Positions 53,050 to 62,800 of a stretch of DNA of 64,000 nt are shown piece after piece. The position numbers and the translations under genes are program-made. Each line of letters starts with the position of its first letter. Within the stretch, counting starts at the first letter, position 1. The notes beneath the pieces were generated by a model. It ran no database searches and had not been told where the DNA came from. It saw only the letters and a list, made by a program, of their open reading frames with translations. This stretch comes from CBDDCA01 sp965218205 (GTDB lineage: Bacteria > Spirochaetota > Spirochaetia > WTKD01 > G963693115), in the NCBI GenBank assembly GCA_965218205.1, contig OZ244590.1, positions 248,001 to 312,000 of the forward strand. Direction: 5' to 3'.

Positions 53050-54042
53050 ATGAGAAAGTTACTATTATTGATAAGTATCCTATATCTTTTTTCTTATTCA
53101 ATAGTTTCGTTAAGTGCGCAAGTAGGAAATATTGATGTAGATAATGTTAAAAAAAGTATTAGGACTATTAGTGATGCATTGTCAGATACTGTTTTTGCCA
53201 ATACCTTGACTGCATCGACATGGAATACTGCATATAAACCGAAATTTGTTGGCATTGGATTTAATGCCACAGTTTCTCTCAATAAACCACAGTATCTTTA
53301 TAAATTTTCTAACTTTACAGAGAATTTTTCATCATTGACTGCAGATACCACTCCAGGCTTGTTTCTGAATTATTTGTTTCATATTCGTGCACCTATTCCT
53401 CTGGTAGATTGGCCTTTTGATATTGGATTGTACGGATTTAATATAAATTTTCAGTCATCTAATACATCATCGGTGGTATATGATGATTTTTTATCTCTAG
53501 GCTTTGATATGCGTTGGAATTTTTTTAAGAATCACAAAAATAAAGGGTTGATCACAAGTTTTACCTATTTTTATCAGTCATTTGGTGTTGGGTTTCCTAT
53601 TCCCAGTTTTAAAGTACAAAATACTATAGGGAATTTTGTATCTATAGTAGGTGATTATAAAGTGAAAGCAGGTCTTAATTCTCATACATTTGGTTTTAAG
53701 GGACAGTACAGTCAATTATTTTTAGGAATTATTGAGCTTACAGGAGGAATAGAACCGTATTTTGGTTTTACTAATTTGCGAGTGAGCTCAAGTGGGGATA
53801 TAGTAGTAAAAACAAACGGGAGTGATTATTCTCTCACGGATTATATAGATCAGTTTGGGTTACAGACAGATTTTTTCTCTGGTTCAAAAATAACATTTAA
53901 GCAAGATGTATTCAGAGGAGGACTGAGACTATACGGAGGATTTTCTCTTAAAATATTTTTCTTGTTTTTAGATAGTGGTATATCGTATGAACCTTTTCAT
54001 GGTGTTTTTGGTGGGTTCGTTGGTACAAGATTAGTGTTTTAA
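53050..54042 (+). CDS. Hypothetical secreted protein, outer-membrane beta-barrel-like
   Basis: 330 aa. Signal peptide (LLLLISILYLFSYSIVSLSAQ) followed by alternating polar and aromatic segments (FDIGLYGFNINFQSS, LGFDMRWNFF, LITSFTYFYQSFGVGF, LRLYGGFSLKIFFLFLDSGISY) that fit beta-strands of an outer-membrane protein and a C-terminal Phe (RLVF). Treponemes have many such paralogous proteins. Function unknown. The next gene starts 10 nt downstream. Confidence 0.6.
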   Translation: MRKLLLLISILYLFSYSIVSLSAQVGNIDVDNVKKSIRTISDALSDTVFANTLTASTWNTAYKPKFVGIGFNATVSLNKPQYLYKFSNFTENFSSLTADTTPGLFLNYLFHIRAPIPLVDWPFDIGLYGFNINFQSSNTSSVVYDDFLSLGFDMRWNFFKNHKNKGLITSFTYFYQSFGVGFPIPSFKVQNTIGNFVSIVGDYKVKAGLNSHTFGFKGQYSQLFLGIIELTGGIEPYFGFTNLRVSSSGDIVVKTNGSDYSLTDYIDQFGLQTDFFSGSKITFKQDVFRGGLRLYGGFSLKIFFLFLDSGISYEPFHGVFGGFVGTRLVF

Positions 54043-54051
54043 TACTGGCTT

Positions 54052-55128
54052 TTGAAATATCTATATAGTCGAAAATGTAGTGGAAAACTACAGAAAGTTG
54101 CTAAAATTTATGAGCAAGAAGAATACTCTATACCGCGAAAAGATGTCGATAGTAGAGTTATTTTCATTCTAAAAACATTACAAAAAGCTGGATACGATGC
54201 GTATATTGTTGGTGGGGCAGTGCGAGATTTTCTTATTGGAAAGACCCCTAAAGATTTTGATTTAGTTACAAATGCACGTCCTAATCAAATTTGTAAATTA
54301 TTCAGAAGAGCGAAGGTTATTGGAAAACGTTTTACCATTGTGTTAGTTCCCATTGTAAAAAATCATTACATAGAAATCAGTACATTTCGTAGTGCCAATC
54401 CAAACGATAGTAATGAGTACGGCTCTATTAGTCAAGATGTATTGCGTCGTGATTTTACCTGTAATAGCTTATATTATTGTCCTATACGAAACATTATCAT
54501 TGATTTTTTAGACGGAATAAAACATATAAAACAAAGAAAAATAATTTCTGTCTATAAAAATTATTCAGAAGATCCTATTCGTATGCTGAGAGCTATTAAA
54601 TTTTCTGTTAATACTGGATTTTCTCTTCCATTTTTAGACGCCTGTATGATTTTTTTGTCCAGAAAAAAAATTGCTTTAGTATCGTCCAGTAGAAAGACAG
54701 AAGAGTTTTTGAAGATTGTTATGTTACCAAAGAGTGCTGATGTTATGATTAAATGTTTTTCATATAAGCTCTTAAAGTATATGATTCCAAATTTGTATCA
54801 GTGGTTTCTTGAAGATAAAAAAAGATTAAAGATATACCAACAGAATTTTATACGCATTCAGGCAAAGCTGAGTAAAAAATCTTCACAATATAAAGTGAAG
54901 AAATTAGGAATACAAGCCTTACTTCAGCATTTTATTGTAGAAAAGAAAATACAAGCAAAAAATAAAAAGACAATCAATCAGTATTTACAAGAGGTAAAAG
55001 AATGGCTTTATCCTCTTACTCTTCCAAATATAGAGTTAAAGCAGTCGATAAGATCTATTTTGTCATCTTCTGTATCAGACAAAGCATTGTTAGAAGATAC
55101 TAAAGAATTTATTGTAAGAGATCGATAA
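54052..55128 (+). CDS. pcnB: Poly(A) polymerase / CCA-adding-like nucleotidyltransferase
   Basis: 358 aa with a TTG start. Class II nucleotidyltransferase core: YDAYIVGGAVRDFLIGKTPKDFDLVTNA (catalytic DxD in DFDLV), RFTIVLVPI, EISTFR, DVLRRDFTCNSLYY, and the RMLRAIKF helix. It lacks an HD domain and has a basic C-terminus, which fits PcnB more than a CCA enzyme. The last 121 bp overlap the convergent pseudouridine synthase gene. Confidence 0.85.
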   Translation: MKYLYSRKCSGKLQKVAKIYEQEEYSIPRKDVDSRVIFILKTLQKAGYDAYIVGGAVRDFLIGKTPKDFDLVTNARPNQICKLFRRAKVIGKRFTIVLVPIVKNHYIEISTFRSANPNDSNEYGSISQDVLRRDFTCNSLYYCPIRNIIIDFLDGIKHIKQRKIISVYKNYSEDPIRMLRAIKFSVNTGFSLPFLDACMIFLSRKKIALVSSSRKTEEFLKIVMLPKSADVMIKCFSYKLLKYMIPNLYQWFLEDKKRLKIYQQNFIRIQAKLSKKSSQYKVKKLGIQALLQHFIVEKKIQAKNKKTINQYLQEVKEWLYPLTLPNIELKQSIRSILSSSVSDKALLEDTKEFIVRDR

Positions 55129-56366
55129 GTTTCTTTCATCTTTTGTATTGTTGTTTCTATATCTAAAAAGTTGGATGTATTTTGTTTAGAACAAAATAGT
55201 TCGTTCCACGATGGAGGGAATGGCGCATGTAACATACGAGGGAGAGAAAAATGGGAGATTTTTTTTGATTGTAGCTGTGTTGGTATGTCATTGGTGTTAG
55301 TATTTTTCATTAAGGCGTACTTGTTAAGGAGTACAGCAGCATGTAAAAAATAGTGTTGTGGTGTTTGCTTTCTTTGTTGTGTTGCTGATATTTTTTTGTT
55401 GCGAGTGTAAGTGTACTTTGTGTCTCCCCATAGTGGAATATGTATTTGCTTGCATTGTGCCCGAATTTGATGAGTTTTGCCTCCTGTTCCAAGTGGTTGT
55501 ATTGCTACACACCATATGTTTTGTGTGTTGTCTTTTCGAGAAGGAGCAAGCAATGAAAAGAGGAATGATATTTTTAATGACACTGTACCGAGATATGTAT
55601 AACGAGGGTTTTGAGCATATGTATGTTGATAGGCACATGGTACTGCTGTGGTAGTATTGTTGTATCGGTACAGGGCATGTTGGTGGATAACACTATTGAT
55701 GTGATTTGCATGTAGTTGAGTATCTTTTATTGTTTTGTGCATTGTATGTGGTACACTAACGATACCAAAGTAAAGTTTTGAGATGTATTTGTTGCTTTGT
55801 AGTAGCTGCATTTCTCGGGCTGCATTGATACTCCATGCACATACCAATATACCGCTTGTGTTTCTGTCTAATCTGTGGCATGGAGCTGCTGTAAACCCAA
55901 ATAATGAAGAAGGTGTTTGCTTGAATGTTTGTCTGTACAGTGTTTGTAATTGTTGTGCTATGCTGTTTTTTCCAAAGACTGCGTCTTCTTTCATTTTGTT
56001 GAGACAAATAAAATCTCTGTTATGGTACAGTATTGTATTGTGTATGTGTTTTTTCATATCCTTGATATGGAGAGCTTTCGTTGTACGATGAGAGGGCATT
56101 CTGGATATATCATGGCTTGTTTTTTGTTGTATAGTTTGTGGCATAATGCTTGTATGTAAAAATGTACATAAGGAATTGGTAAAATCTATAGTATCTCCTG
56201 TATATACTATGTCACCAATTTTGCATGCTTTTCCATTGATGCGAATACGTTTTTTTCGTATGCAAGTCATAATTGTAGTATATGAAAGTGATGTCATCGC
56301 CTTGCAAAGAGCGTCAACTCTTTTATGATTATTATCGCTGTGTATGTATAGAGATGTAAATTGCAT
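55008..56366 (-). CDS. RluA-family pseudouridine synthase
   Basis: 452 aa. An N-terminal S4-like domain (RKKRIRINGKACKIGDIVYTGDTIDF) is followed by the RluA core with PCHRLDRNTSGILVCAWS (catalytic Asp in HRLDRNTSG), SKLYFGIV and a late GGKTHQIRAQCKQIHIPLWGDTKY. It converts uridine to pseudouridine in rRNA or tRNA. It is longer than the usual 300-330 aa because of inserts and a 60-residue tail. That tail overlaps pcnB in antisense. Confidence 0.88.
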   Translation of the reverse strand: MQFTSLYIHSDNNHKRVDALCKAMTSLSYTTIMTCIRKKRIRINGKACKIGDIVYTGDTIDFTNSLCTFLHTSIMPQTIQQKTSHDISRMPSHRTTKALHIKDMKKHIHNTILYHNRDFICLNKMKEDAVFGKNSIAQQLQTLYRQTFKQTPSSLFGFTAAPCHRLDRNTSGILVCAWSINAAREMQLLQSNKYISKLYFGIVSVPHTMHKTIKDTQLHANHINSVIHQHALYRYNNTTTAVPCAYQHTYAQNPRYTYLGTVSLKISFLFSLLAPSRKDNTQNIWCVAIQPLGTGGKTHQIRAQCKQIHIPLWGDTKYTYTRNKKISATQQRKQTPQHYFLHAAVLLNKYALMKNTNTNDIPTQLQSKKISHFSLPRMLHAPFPPSWNELFCSKQNTSNFLDIETTIQKMKETYRSLTINSLVSSNNALSDTEDDKIDLIDCFNSIFGRVRG

Positions 56367-56407
56367 ATTGTAGAAAGTATAGCACTAAATACAGTATAAT
56401 AAATAAT

Positions 56408-56929
56408 ATGATAGAAGGCTTACTTGTTCTATTTACTAATATACATTTTCAAACGGCTTTTTTTGCGTATGTCATTGCACAGATATTAAAATATGTCATT
56501 AGTGTGATACTGTATAAATTTTCAAATCAAGAAAAAAAACATATGTTTGATGCTAAAGTAAATAGTAATACTTTTGCTTCTTATATTATAAGAAATGGAG
56601 GAATGCCGTCTAGTCATTGTGCCAGTGCTAGTGCTTTGTGTATATCGTTTGCTTTATCTGAGGGTGTTACATCAAGTTCTTTTCTTGTAGCTCTCTTTTT
56701 TACAAGTGTACTGGTTTCTGATGCTATTGGGGTTCGTAGGCAGGTTGGTATTATTGGAGACGCGATGAACTCTATAGTGAGTAAACATAATCAACAATGT
56801 TTACAGACAGATACCCCAGATAATATGTTACCTCATATAAAAGTAATATATGGTCATACTCCATCTGAAGCGTTTGTGGGAGTTATTTTAGGGATGATAA
56901 TAGCTTGGTTATTTTCAATCCTTTATTAA
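56408..56929 (+). CDS. Divergent PAP2 family membrane protein (DUF212)
   Basis: 173 aa with four hydrophobic segments. The key motif is NGGMPSSHCASASALCISFAL, the SGMPSSHSA-type signature of DUF212 (YuiD-like), followed by VLVSDAIGVRRQVG and the closing GHTPSEAFVGVILGMIIAWL. It may be a lipid phosphatase, but activity is unproven for this branch. TATAAT at 56395-56400 lies 7 nt before the ATG. Confidence 0.88.
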   Translation: MIEGLLVLFTNIHFQTAFFAYVIAQILKYVISVILYKFSNQEKKHMFDAKVNSNTFASYIIRNGGMPSSHCASASALCISFALSEGVTSSSFLVALFFTSVLVSDAIGVRRQVGIIGDAMNSIVSKHNQQCLQTDTPDNMLPHIKVIYGHTPSEAFVGVILGMIIAWLFSILY

Positions 56930-56954
56930 GAAATGATATATAAAGGAATACTAT

Positions 56955-58091
56955 ATGAAACGGCATCAATTTAATATCTCCAATGTTAAACACTTAAAAT
57001 TTTATGAATGCTCTCCTGTGTACTTTTATCCGTTACGACAAGGGATACAAGAGGAAGAAATGTTAGCAGTACAGGAAGGACAAAAAATTAAAACAGGGGA
57101 CGCTCTTTCTAAAAGAAGTAATCATAATTCAATACTGTTGCATAGTGCAGTAGGAGGACATGTATCTCGTGTGCATACTATGGATATGTATCATCATGAT
57201 GATAGCCCTGAAACTAATCAGGAAACAGTTGTTGAAGTTACGTTTGGCGGAAAGCATAAAACCTATAATGATATTTATCAGGTATCGGTAACTAAGAAGC
57301 ATTTTAATAAAATTATTGATGCTATCCATGATGCTGGTATTAGGGATAATGATACATATGGAATATCAAATATTAGTGCTTTATTACATTCTAAGCTGAG
57401 TACTGGTATTGATCAAATAGTGATAAATGCTGTGGAACTTGAGCCGTATAGTATTATTGAAGAAAATATATTGCGATTACACAGTAAAGAAATTATGCGA
57501 GTGGTGCTCCTCCTTATAGAAATGAGTAGATTAAATGAGGAAAATAATAATATAGATATTATTTGTAACAGTCAGTACTGGTCTAGTCGCTACACTATTG
57601 CAAAGTTATATAAACAATATTACCAAAGTTATTCTGGAGCAAAAGTAAAAGGCACTTATTTTTATTCTAAATTTGATGCTGATGATCAGCAGAATAGTTA
57701 TGTAAAATTTTTAGAGGCTTTTCATGCAAAATTTAATGTAAATGCAAATACCGCTACTAAAAAAATACTTATGTTAAAGCCTTCTATACTTCTTATGGTA
57801 TATGATGCTCTTTTTAAGAAAAAACCATACATAGAGAAATATATTCAAGTTATTACTGCCTATGATATTTCATATTTTCTTAAGGTATATTTAGGTACAT
57901 TGATATTTGATATTTTTTTACATTTAGATGATATAACTTCGGATGCAAAGTATTTTTTTTATGATGGTTTACATGACAATAATAAAATATCTAATTTTTC
58001 AATGCCTGTGGCTAAAAACACAACGCATTTTTTTGTTCTTAATGAAAAGCAGTACAAAAAATTTAGAAAACAAAAGAAATATTGGAGATAA
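56955..58091 (+). CDS. RnfC-like protein without iron-sulfur motifs
   Basis: 378 aa. The N-terminus (YFYPLRQGIQEEEMLAVQEGQKIKTGDAL, then LLHSAVGGHVSRV) looks like the barrel-sandwich domain of RnfC, where PL.QHIG...P.V..GD.V..G and A..SG.V are conserved. The middle (IRDNDTYGISNISALLHSKLSTGIDQIVINAVELEPY) parallels the NADH-binding RnfC region. No CxxCxxCxxxCP ferredoxin motif is present. It may be a degenerate relative of the Rnf subunit. It overlaps the GH57-like gene. Confidence 0.6.
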   Translation: MKRHQFNISNVKHLKFYECSPVYFYPLRQGIQEEEMLAVQEGQKIKTGDALSKRSNHNSILLHSAVGGHVSRVHTMDMYHHDDSPETNQETVVEVTFGGKHKTYNDIYQVSVTKKHFNKIIDAIHDAGIRDNDTYGISNISALLHSKLSTGIDQIVINAVELEPYSIIEENILRLHSKEIMRVVLLLIEMSRLNEENNNIDIICNSQYWSSRYTIAKLYKQYYQSYSGAKVKGTYFYSKFDADDQQNSYVKFLEAFHAKFNVNANTATKKILMLKPSILLMVYDALFKKKPYIEKYIQVITAYDISYFLKVYLGTLIFDIFLHLDDITSDAKYFFYDGLHDNNKISNFSMPVAKNTTHFFVLNEKQYKKFRKQKKYWR

Positions 58092-60001
58092 GTTTGTCTC
58101 AGTACATAGTGCAAGATCTGATATTACAAGGTGCAATATTTTCTGTTCCTGTTAATATTGGAGAGAAAGAAATAGAGCGGTATTGTTTGCAATGGGTATC
58201 TCCTTATTTGAAAGTAATATATACACATCCGTCAATAAAATTTTATATACATATATCAGGAAGATTGTTAGAGTATTTTGAAAGCAAAGGAAAAGAGTAT
58301 AAAGATGTATTGCTTGAATTGATACATAGAGATCAAGTTGAGTTATTAGGAGGTATGTATTATGATGCTGCTCCACTTATTCAAGCAAAAAAGGATCAAA
58401 GAGGACAGTTAGAAAAATTACATCATTTTATTACCAAGACTTATGGCACACATGTGAATGGGGTTTGGATACATCCCGGTACTTTTGATAGTTCCATTAT
58501 ACATACGTTGAGACAAAGTGGTGCTCGCTTTCTTATGGTGAATAGGACATATGTTGAACCTGAACCAGTATTAGAAAATATAGGGCTTCTTGAACAGCTA
58601 GGAAAAACGCTTATTGCTTTACCGTATTTTCATTCGTATAAAAATACTGTGGTATTACATGATAATATGTACTTTTATTCTCAAGGGCGCAATAATCAAT
58701 CAAATGCAAAAATATCTATTTTTCTTTGTGATAGTAGTATTTTATATGATTCTCCAAGTTTTTTTGATGAGTTAGAGCTATTTCAGAAAAAAATAGAAGA
58801 AAATAATCTGACAAAACACTCCGCGTTACCTCGATACTTTATTAAAAAGAGTAATGTAGTTTCTAAAGATGTGTGTAGAATACGAATCGCTCCATGGGGA
58901 GATGGAGAAATTGCTACTTTTAGCAAGTTTGTAAATTCACGGCCTGAAAGTAGGTTGCTGTATGGACGTCTTCAATATGTGATGCGTTTAATTGAGGCAT
59001 GTAAAAAACATAAGAATATAGATTATGCATCTATGAGTCTCAGCCTTTGGATAGAACAAAATCATTTTTCGCTCTGGAAAGCCACTATGCAATGGGGAAT
59101 TCATCATAAAACAATACGCCAAAATGCATATAAAGCACTTAATGCTATTGAAAAAATTATAAAGCAAACAATAAAAAACAAAGTGACAAAAGTAAGCAAT
59201 GTGGATATGAATTTAGATAGTGTTGATGAACAGTTTATTAACACTGCATCGTTTAATGTACTCATAGAACCTTTATGGGCTTCGGTGTGTCTTTTAGAGC
59301 GAACATCAAATATCAAACGATGGAATTACTCTTCTTGTTTTGTACCATATCAAAAGCCTCAGTACGCACCATGGAGCTTTAAGGATTTTTTATGTGAAGA
59401 TACTGTATCTATTGATGCATGGCATAAAAAAGTGCTTAATAATGAATATACACATGTGCCTGTACAGTATGGTTTTTTATCTGCTTCTGAATCACATGCT
59501 TCTATTTCTTATGAATCGAAAAAAAAAGTAAGTCAGCCACATACCTCAATACTTGAAGAGAATGATAGTACACACACGGATATAGGAATAAAAAAACAGT
59601 ATCAGGTGCGAGGAAACACCATAACAGTGCATTATGGTTACAAAAATAACCATACCTTTCCTTGTTCTGTACAACATATTATTGAGGTGAACCTTTCTTT
59701 TTTTTCGGATGACAAAGCGTCTTGTACTATTATAGCAAATGGAAAAACATATATAGCAGGAGCATTTTCCCATTTCACTACAGAGGAGCTAGTAATACAG
59801 CATACATATAAAAAAGAAGAATTGCATTTTTACTTTTCAAACAAAACAGATATTAGTATTGCTCCTGTTCATGAAATGAGTCAGCGTTTACCGGGAACTG
59901 TTTCTTATCAATATACGAGTCTTTTATTCTCAGTTCCTTTGTCAATGAGATTGTCAGAAGAGTTAGATTATTCTGTACAATGTACATTTTCAAAGATGTA
60001 G
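58082..60001 (+). CDS. Glycoside hydrolase family 57-like protein (amylase/glucanotransferase)
   Basis: 639 aa. The N-terminal half follows GH57: LLELIHRDQVELLGGMYYDAAPLIQAKKDQRGQLEKL, then VNGVWIHPGTFDSSIIHTLRQSGARFLMVNR. The C-terminal half is a beta-rich domain as in 4-alpha-glucanotransferases. The catalytic pair is not obvious: the usual WxxE nucleophile region appears altered (VWIHPG). GH57 enzymes act on alpha-glucans in the cytosol. The ATG at 58082 overlaps the previous gene by 10 nt. TTG 58094 after GGAG is an alternative start. Confidence 0.72.
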   Translation: MEISLSQYIVQDLILQGAIFSVPVNIGEKEIERYCLQWVSPYLKVIYTHPSIKFYIHISGRLLEYFESKGKEYKDVLLELIHRDQVELLGGMYYDAAPLIQAKKDQRGQLEKLHHFITKTYGTHVNGVWIHPGTFDSSIIHTLRQSGARFLMVNRTYVEPEPVLENIGLLEQLGKTLIALPYFHSYKNTVVLHDNMYFYSQGRNNQSNAKISIFLCDSSILYDSPSFFDELELFQKKIEENNLTKHSALPRYFIKKSNVVSKDVCRIRIAPWGDGEIATFSKFVNSRPESRLLYGRLQYVMRLIEACKKHKNIDYASMSLSLWIEQNHFSLWKATMQWGIHHKTIRQNAYKALNAIEKIIKQTIKNKVTKVSNVDMNLDSVDEQFINTASFNVLIEPLWASVCLLERTSNIKRWNYSSCFVPYQKPQYAPWSFKDFLCEDTVSIDAWHKKVLNNEYTHVPVQYGFLSASESHASISYESKKKVSQPHTSILEENDSTHTDIGIKKQYQVRGNTITVHYGYKNNHTFPCSVQHIIEVNLSFFSDDKASCTIIANGKTYIAGAFSHFTTEELVIQHTYKKEELHFYFSNKTDISIAPVHEMSQRLPGTVSYQYTSLLFSVPLSMRLSEELDYSVQCTFSKM

Positions 60002-60014
60002 TAACAATAATATA

Positions 60015-61277
60015 TTACAGGATATTGTACTTATATTTTATTTGAAGCGTTTTTAATACTTTTGCTGTAATCATATTTCTAAATGTACTATCACTCTTAA
60101 ACCGTTGTGTAAGAGTATGTACTGTTTGTATATACTCTGTTGGATCTAAGAGTATATCAATACCTGATTGAAGGAGTAATTCTTCGATGCTTGCATCTGT
60201 CTGATGATCCCAATGTTGTACTGCTTTCATTCTCAGTGAATCAGTAATGAATAATCCAGTAAAATGCAAGTACTCTTTGGCTATTTGTATTACTGTAGGT
60301 GATGCAGGAGCAAACTGTGTATCTAAACTTGGTATTGAAAGATGCCCTATCATTATTGCGTCAAGTCCTAATGGTATCTGTGACATATACGGAAGTAAAT
60401 CTTTTTGTGTAAGCGTATCTGTACTGATAGGAACATGCGGTAATGTGAAATGGCTATCTTCTGCTGCAGAGCCGTGTCCTGGAAAATGCTTAAGTACTGA
60501 GATAATGTTAGCGTCATGCAGTCCTGTTGCTACTGCAACTACATAGCTTGCTGTAGTACGATGATCATCTGAAAAAATACGAGAAGAAAGAAACGGGTGA
60601 GTGCTAGGGTACTCAATATCTGCTACAGGAGCAAAGTTCATATTTATGCCTAATTTCCTTAAAGCGTGTCCAATACGTGTCATATACGCTCTTGTTTCAA
60701 ATGTGGTCTTTGACATAGCAAGTTGTCTTGCCGAAGGTATCGTAGAGAGTAATGGATGAGAAAGATGACGAAAACGGTTTACTGCTCCTCCTTCTACATC
60801 AATAGAAATAAATGGTGCTATGGTTGAATACGCTTTTATCTGTTTTATGAATGTTTGTAGTTGTTCTATGCTTGCAATGTTACCCTTAAACAGAAGGTAT
60901 CCTCCAGCAGAGTACGGAAAGTGATATTGGAATTCTTGTTTATTTTGTATAGTCTGTAATAACGCTCCATTCTCTTTGTTTTGTGCTTGAATAATAAGTA
61001 GCTGTGCTACCTTTTCTTCATCTGAGAGCGCAATGTATTGTTCTATAATACTGCTTATGATATGCGGGTATTGCTTCTCTAGTATTTCTCTATCTGTAGG
61101 AGCTGTAGGTGGTAAAGGAACGGATATTTCCTTGTCTGATGCTTCTTTGTCAATAGTGTTTATATGAGGCTTTGAATATGTTGTACAACTGGTAAAAATA
61201 ACTATTACATATAACCAGTAAAGAGAAGAGCTTACATATTTTTTATATGAACATGTTAATTTGTTTACTGTATCCAT
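60015..61277 (-). CDS. Beta-N-acetylhexosaminidase (GH3, NagZ-like) lipoprotein
   Basis: 420 aa. The N-terminal segment ends in an IFTSC lipobox. GH3 motifs are PFISIDVEGGAVNRF, GINMNFAPVADIEYP, the NagZ-type loop VLKHFPGHGSAAEDSHFTLPHV (His-Asp dyad) and FTGLFITDSLRMKAV with the nucleophile Asp. It removes N-acetylglucosamine from glycans or peptidoglycan fragments at the envelope. It is divergent from the polyprenol-kinase-like gene 21 nt away. Confidence 0.9.
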   Translation of the reverse strand: MDTVNKLTCSYKKYVSSSLYWLYVIVIFTSCTTYSKPHINTIDKEASDKEISVPLPPTAPTDREILEKQYPHIISSIIEQYIALSDEEKVAQLLIIQAQNKENGALLQTIQNKQEFQYHFPYSAGGYLLFKGNIASIEQLQTFIKQIKAYSTIAPFISIDVEGGAVNRFRHLSHPLLSTIPSARQLAMSKTTFETRAYMTRIGHALRKLGINMNFAPVADIEYPSTHPFLSSRIFSDDHRTTASYVVAVATGLHDANIISVLKHFPGHGSAAEDSHFTLPHVPISTDTLTQKDLLPYMSQIPLGLDAIMIGHLSIPSLDTQFAPASPTVIQIAKEYLHFTGLFITDSLRMKAVQHWDHQTDASIEELLLQSGIDILLDPTEYIQTVHTLTQRFKSDSTFRNMITAKVLKTLQIKYKYNIL

Positions 61278-61298
61278 TTTTTTTATTATACTTAATTT

Positions 61299-61880
61299 AT
61301 GAGTAAATTTACGTTAATAAATGAGCTAATACGTAAATCCATACATATGCTATTTATTGTATATGTTTTTCTTATTGACAGAGTTCCTATTCGTGTGTTA
61401 CAGTTAAGTTTGGTAATACTAGGAATTTGTTATTATCTTTTAGAAGAACTTCGATTAAGAAAAATATATATACCATATCTCAGTAACATTACTCGTTTTG
61501 TATTACGCGAGAAAGAAGTTACCATTATAGCATTTGCCCCTCTCACTCTTATGCTTGGCTTTGTGCTGGTACTGGAAATTTATGCTCCTCTGTATGCGAA
61601 AATTGCATTTATTGCCACTACTTTAGGAGATAGTATAGCGGCTATTATGGGGACATTATTTCCAACCCCTAAGGTATTTTGGAATAAAAAAAAGTCCTTT
61701 GTAGGGACTATTTTTAATATTATAGCTGTGTTAGCATGGTGTCTGTTTTTACCAGTGCCTGTTCATCTTGCTGTTATAGTAGGAATAGTATCTGGTCTTA
61801 TTGAAAGTCTTCAGCTTGAACATGTGGATAATTTAATGATACCCCTTTCTGTTGGAGCAGTACCGTATTTTGTGATGTAG
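61299..61880 (+). CDS. Polyprenol/dolichol kinase-like membrane protein
   Basis: 193 aa with about six membrane helices. The C-terminal part has TTLGDSIAAIMGTLFPTPKVFWNKKKSFVGTIFN, the CTP-binding type motif of the dolichol/phytol kinase and CDP-diglyceride synthetase group. It phosphorylates an isoprenoid or diacylglycerol with CTP, by analogy. TATACT at 61287-61292 lies 6 nt before the ATG and there is no Shine-Dalgarno. Confidence 0.78.
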   Translation: MSKFTLINELIRKSIHMLFIVYVFLIDRVPIRVLQLSLVILGICYYLLEELRLRKIYIPYLSNITRFVLREKEVTIIAFAPLTLMLGFVLVLEIYAPLYAKIAFIATTLGDSIAAIMGTLFPTPKVFWNKKKSFVGTIFNIIAVLAWCLFLPVPVHLAVIVGIVSGLIESLQLEHVDNLMIPLSVGAVPYFVM

Positions 61881-61914
61881 CAGTAAAAGATAACTTCCGT
61901 ATATAGATGAGATT

Positions 61915-62679
61915 TTATAGCACATGATAAAAATATCCTTGTAAGTACTTACAAAGAGAAATAATAAGTAATAATGTTGTTCCTAGTAATACATAGGGAG
62001 ATTTTATGGAGAACGTAATAATATTGATAAGAAGTATAGATGAGAAAAGAAATGTGGTTTGAATATATGCCGCTGTTTTTCTTATTTCAAAGTTTCGTAG
62101 TCCAAATATATATAATACGATAATAATTGCATATAATATGATTACAATAGTAGTAAAAAGTGTAATACCTCCTAAAAAATACCATGTTTGTTCGTTTAAT
62201 GTTGTAGATACTAGCAGTCCATATCGTACAAAGATAGCTGATATGATAAGAATAAAAAAGAATAGCATCATTGCAAGAGGGGTGTTACTGTAATGGTATG
62301 TTATTGCAGAACAGAATAGAAAGAGTAGCATGACAATGTAAAAAAAGTTGAACACTATTACAACAAGTGTTCCTGTAGAAATAAATGTATGTGAATGCTC
62401 TAGTATTGAAGATACGAGAGGGAGTATTGATGAAGATAAGAGAAATGCAGAAAAGAAAAACTGTTGAGGTCGCATGGTGTTTCTAAAGAAGTAAATAAGT
62501 ACTATTGCAAAAATAAAAAGTAATAAGCTAAGAATGGGTTTTAAGAAGAGGAATATTTGAGATATAAAGGGAGCTGAGGTATTGACATAATTAAAAAAGG
62601 TGTGTATCAAAGAAATCATTGATATAAAAATAAGCGATGCGTAGAAAAAGATGATATTTCTCAGTACAGTGTTGTTCAT
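61915..62679 (-). CDS. Hypothetical polytopic membrane protein
   Basis: 254 aa with about seven or eight hydrophobic helices (for example FLFLKPILSLLLFIFAIVLIYFF and LFTTIVIILYAIIIVLYIFGL) and few charged loops. No recognised family motif. It lies convergent with the kinase-like gene and divergent from the DUF2259-like gene. Confidence 0.6.
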   Translation of the reverse strand: MNNTVLRNIIFFYASLIFISMISLIHTFFNYVNTSAPFISQIFLFLKPILSLLLFIFAIVLIYFFRNTMRPQQFFFSAFLLSSSILPLVSSILEHSHTFISTGTLVVIVFNFFYIVMLLFLFCSAITYHYSNTPLAMMLFFFILIISAIFVRYGLLVSTTLNEQTWYFLGGITLFTTIVIILYAIIIVLYIFGLRNFEIRKTAAYIQTTFLFSSILLINIITFSIKSPYVLLGTTLLLIISLCKYLQGYFYHVL

Positions 62680-62800
62680 ACTACGACTATTGTATTATAT
62701 TTTTTATTTGTATTTTTTCTGTTATTTTCTTGTAAAATAGGGAAAGTAACGATAAAGCCTTTATTATATTTTAAAAATATACGATAATAATTAAAGTAAT

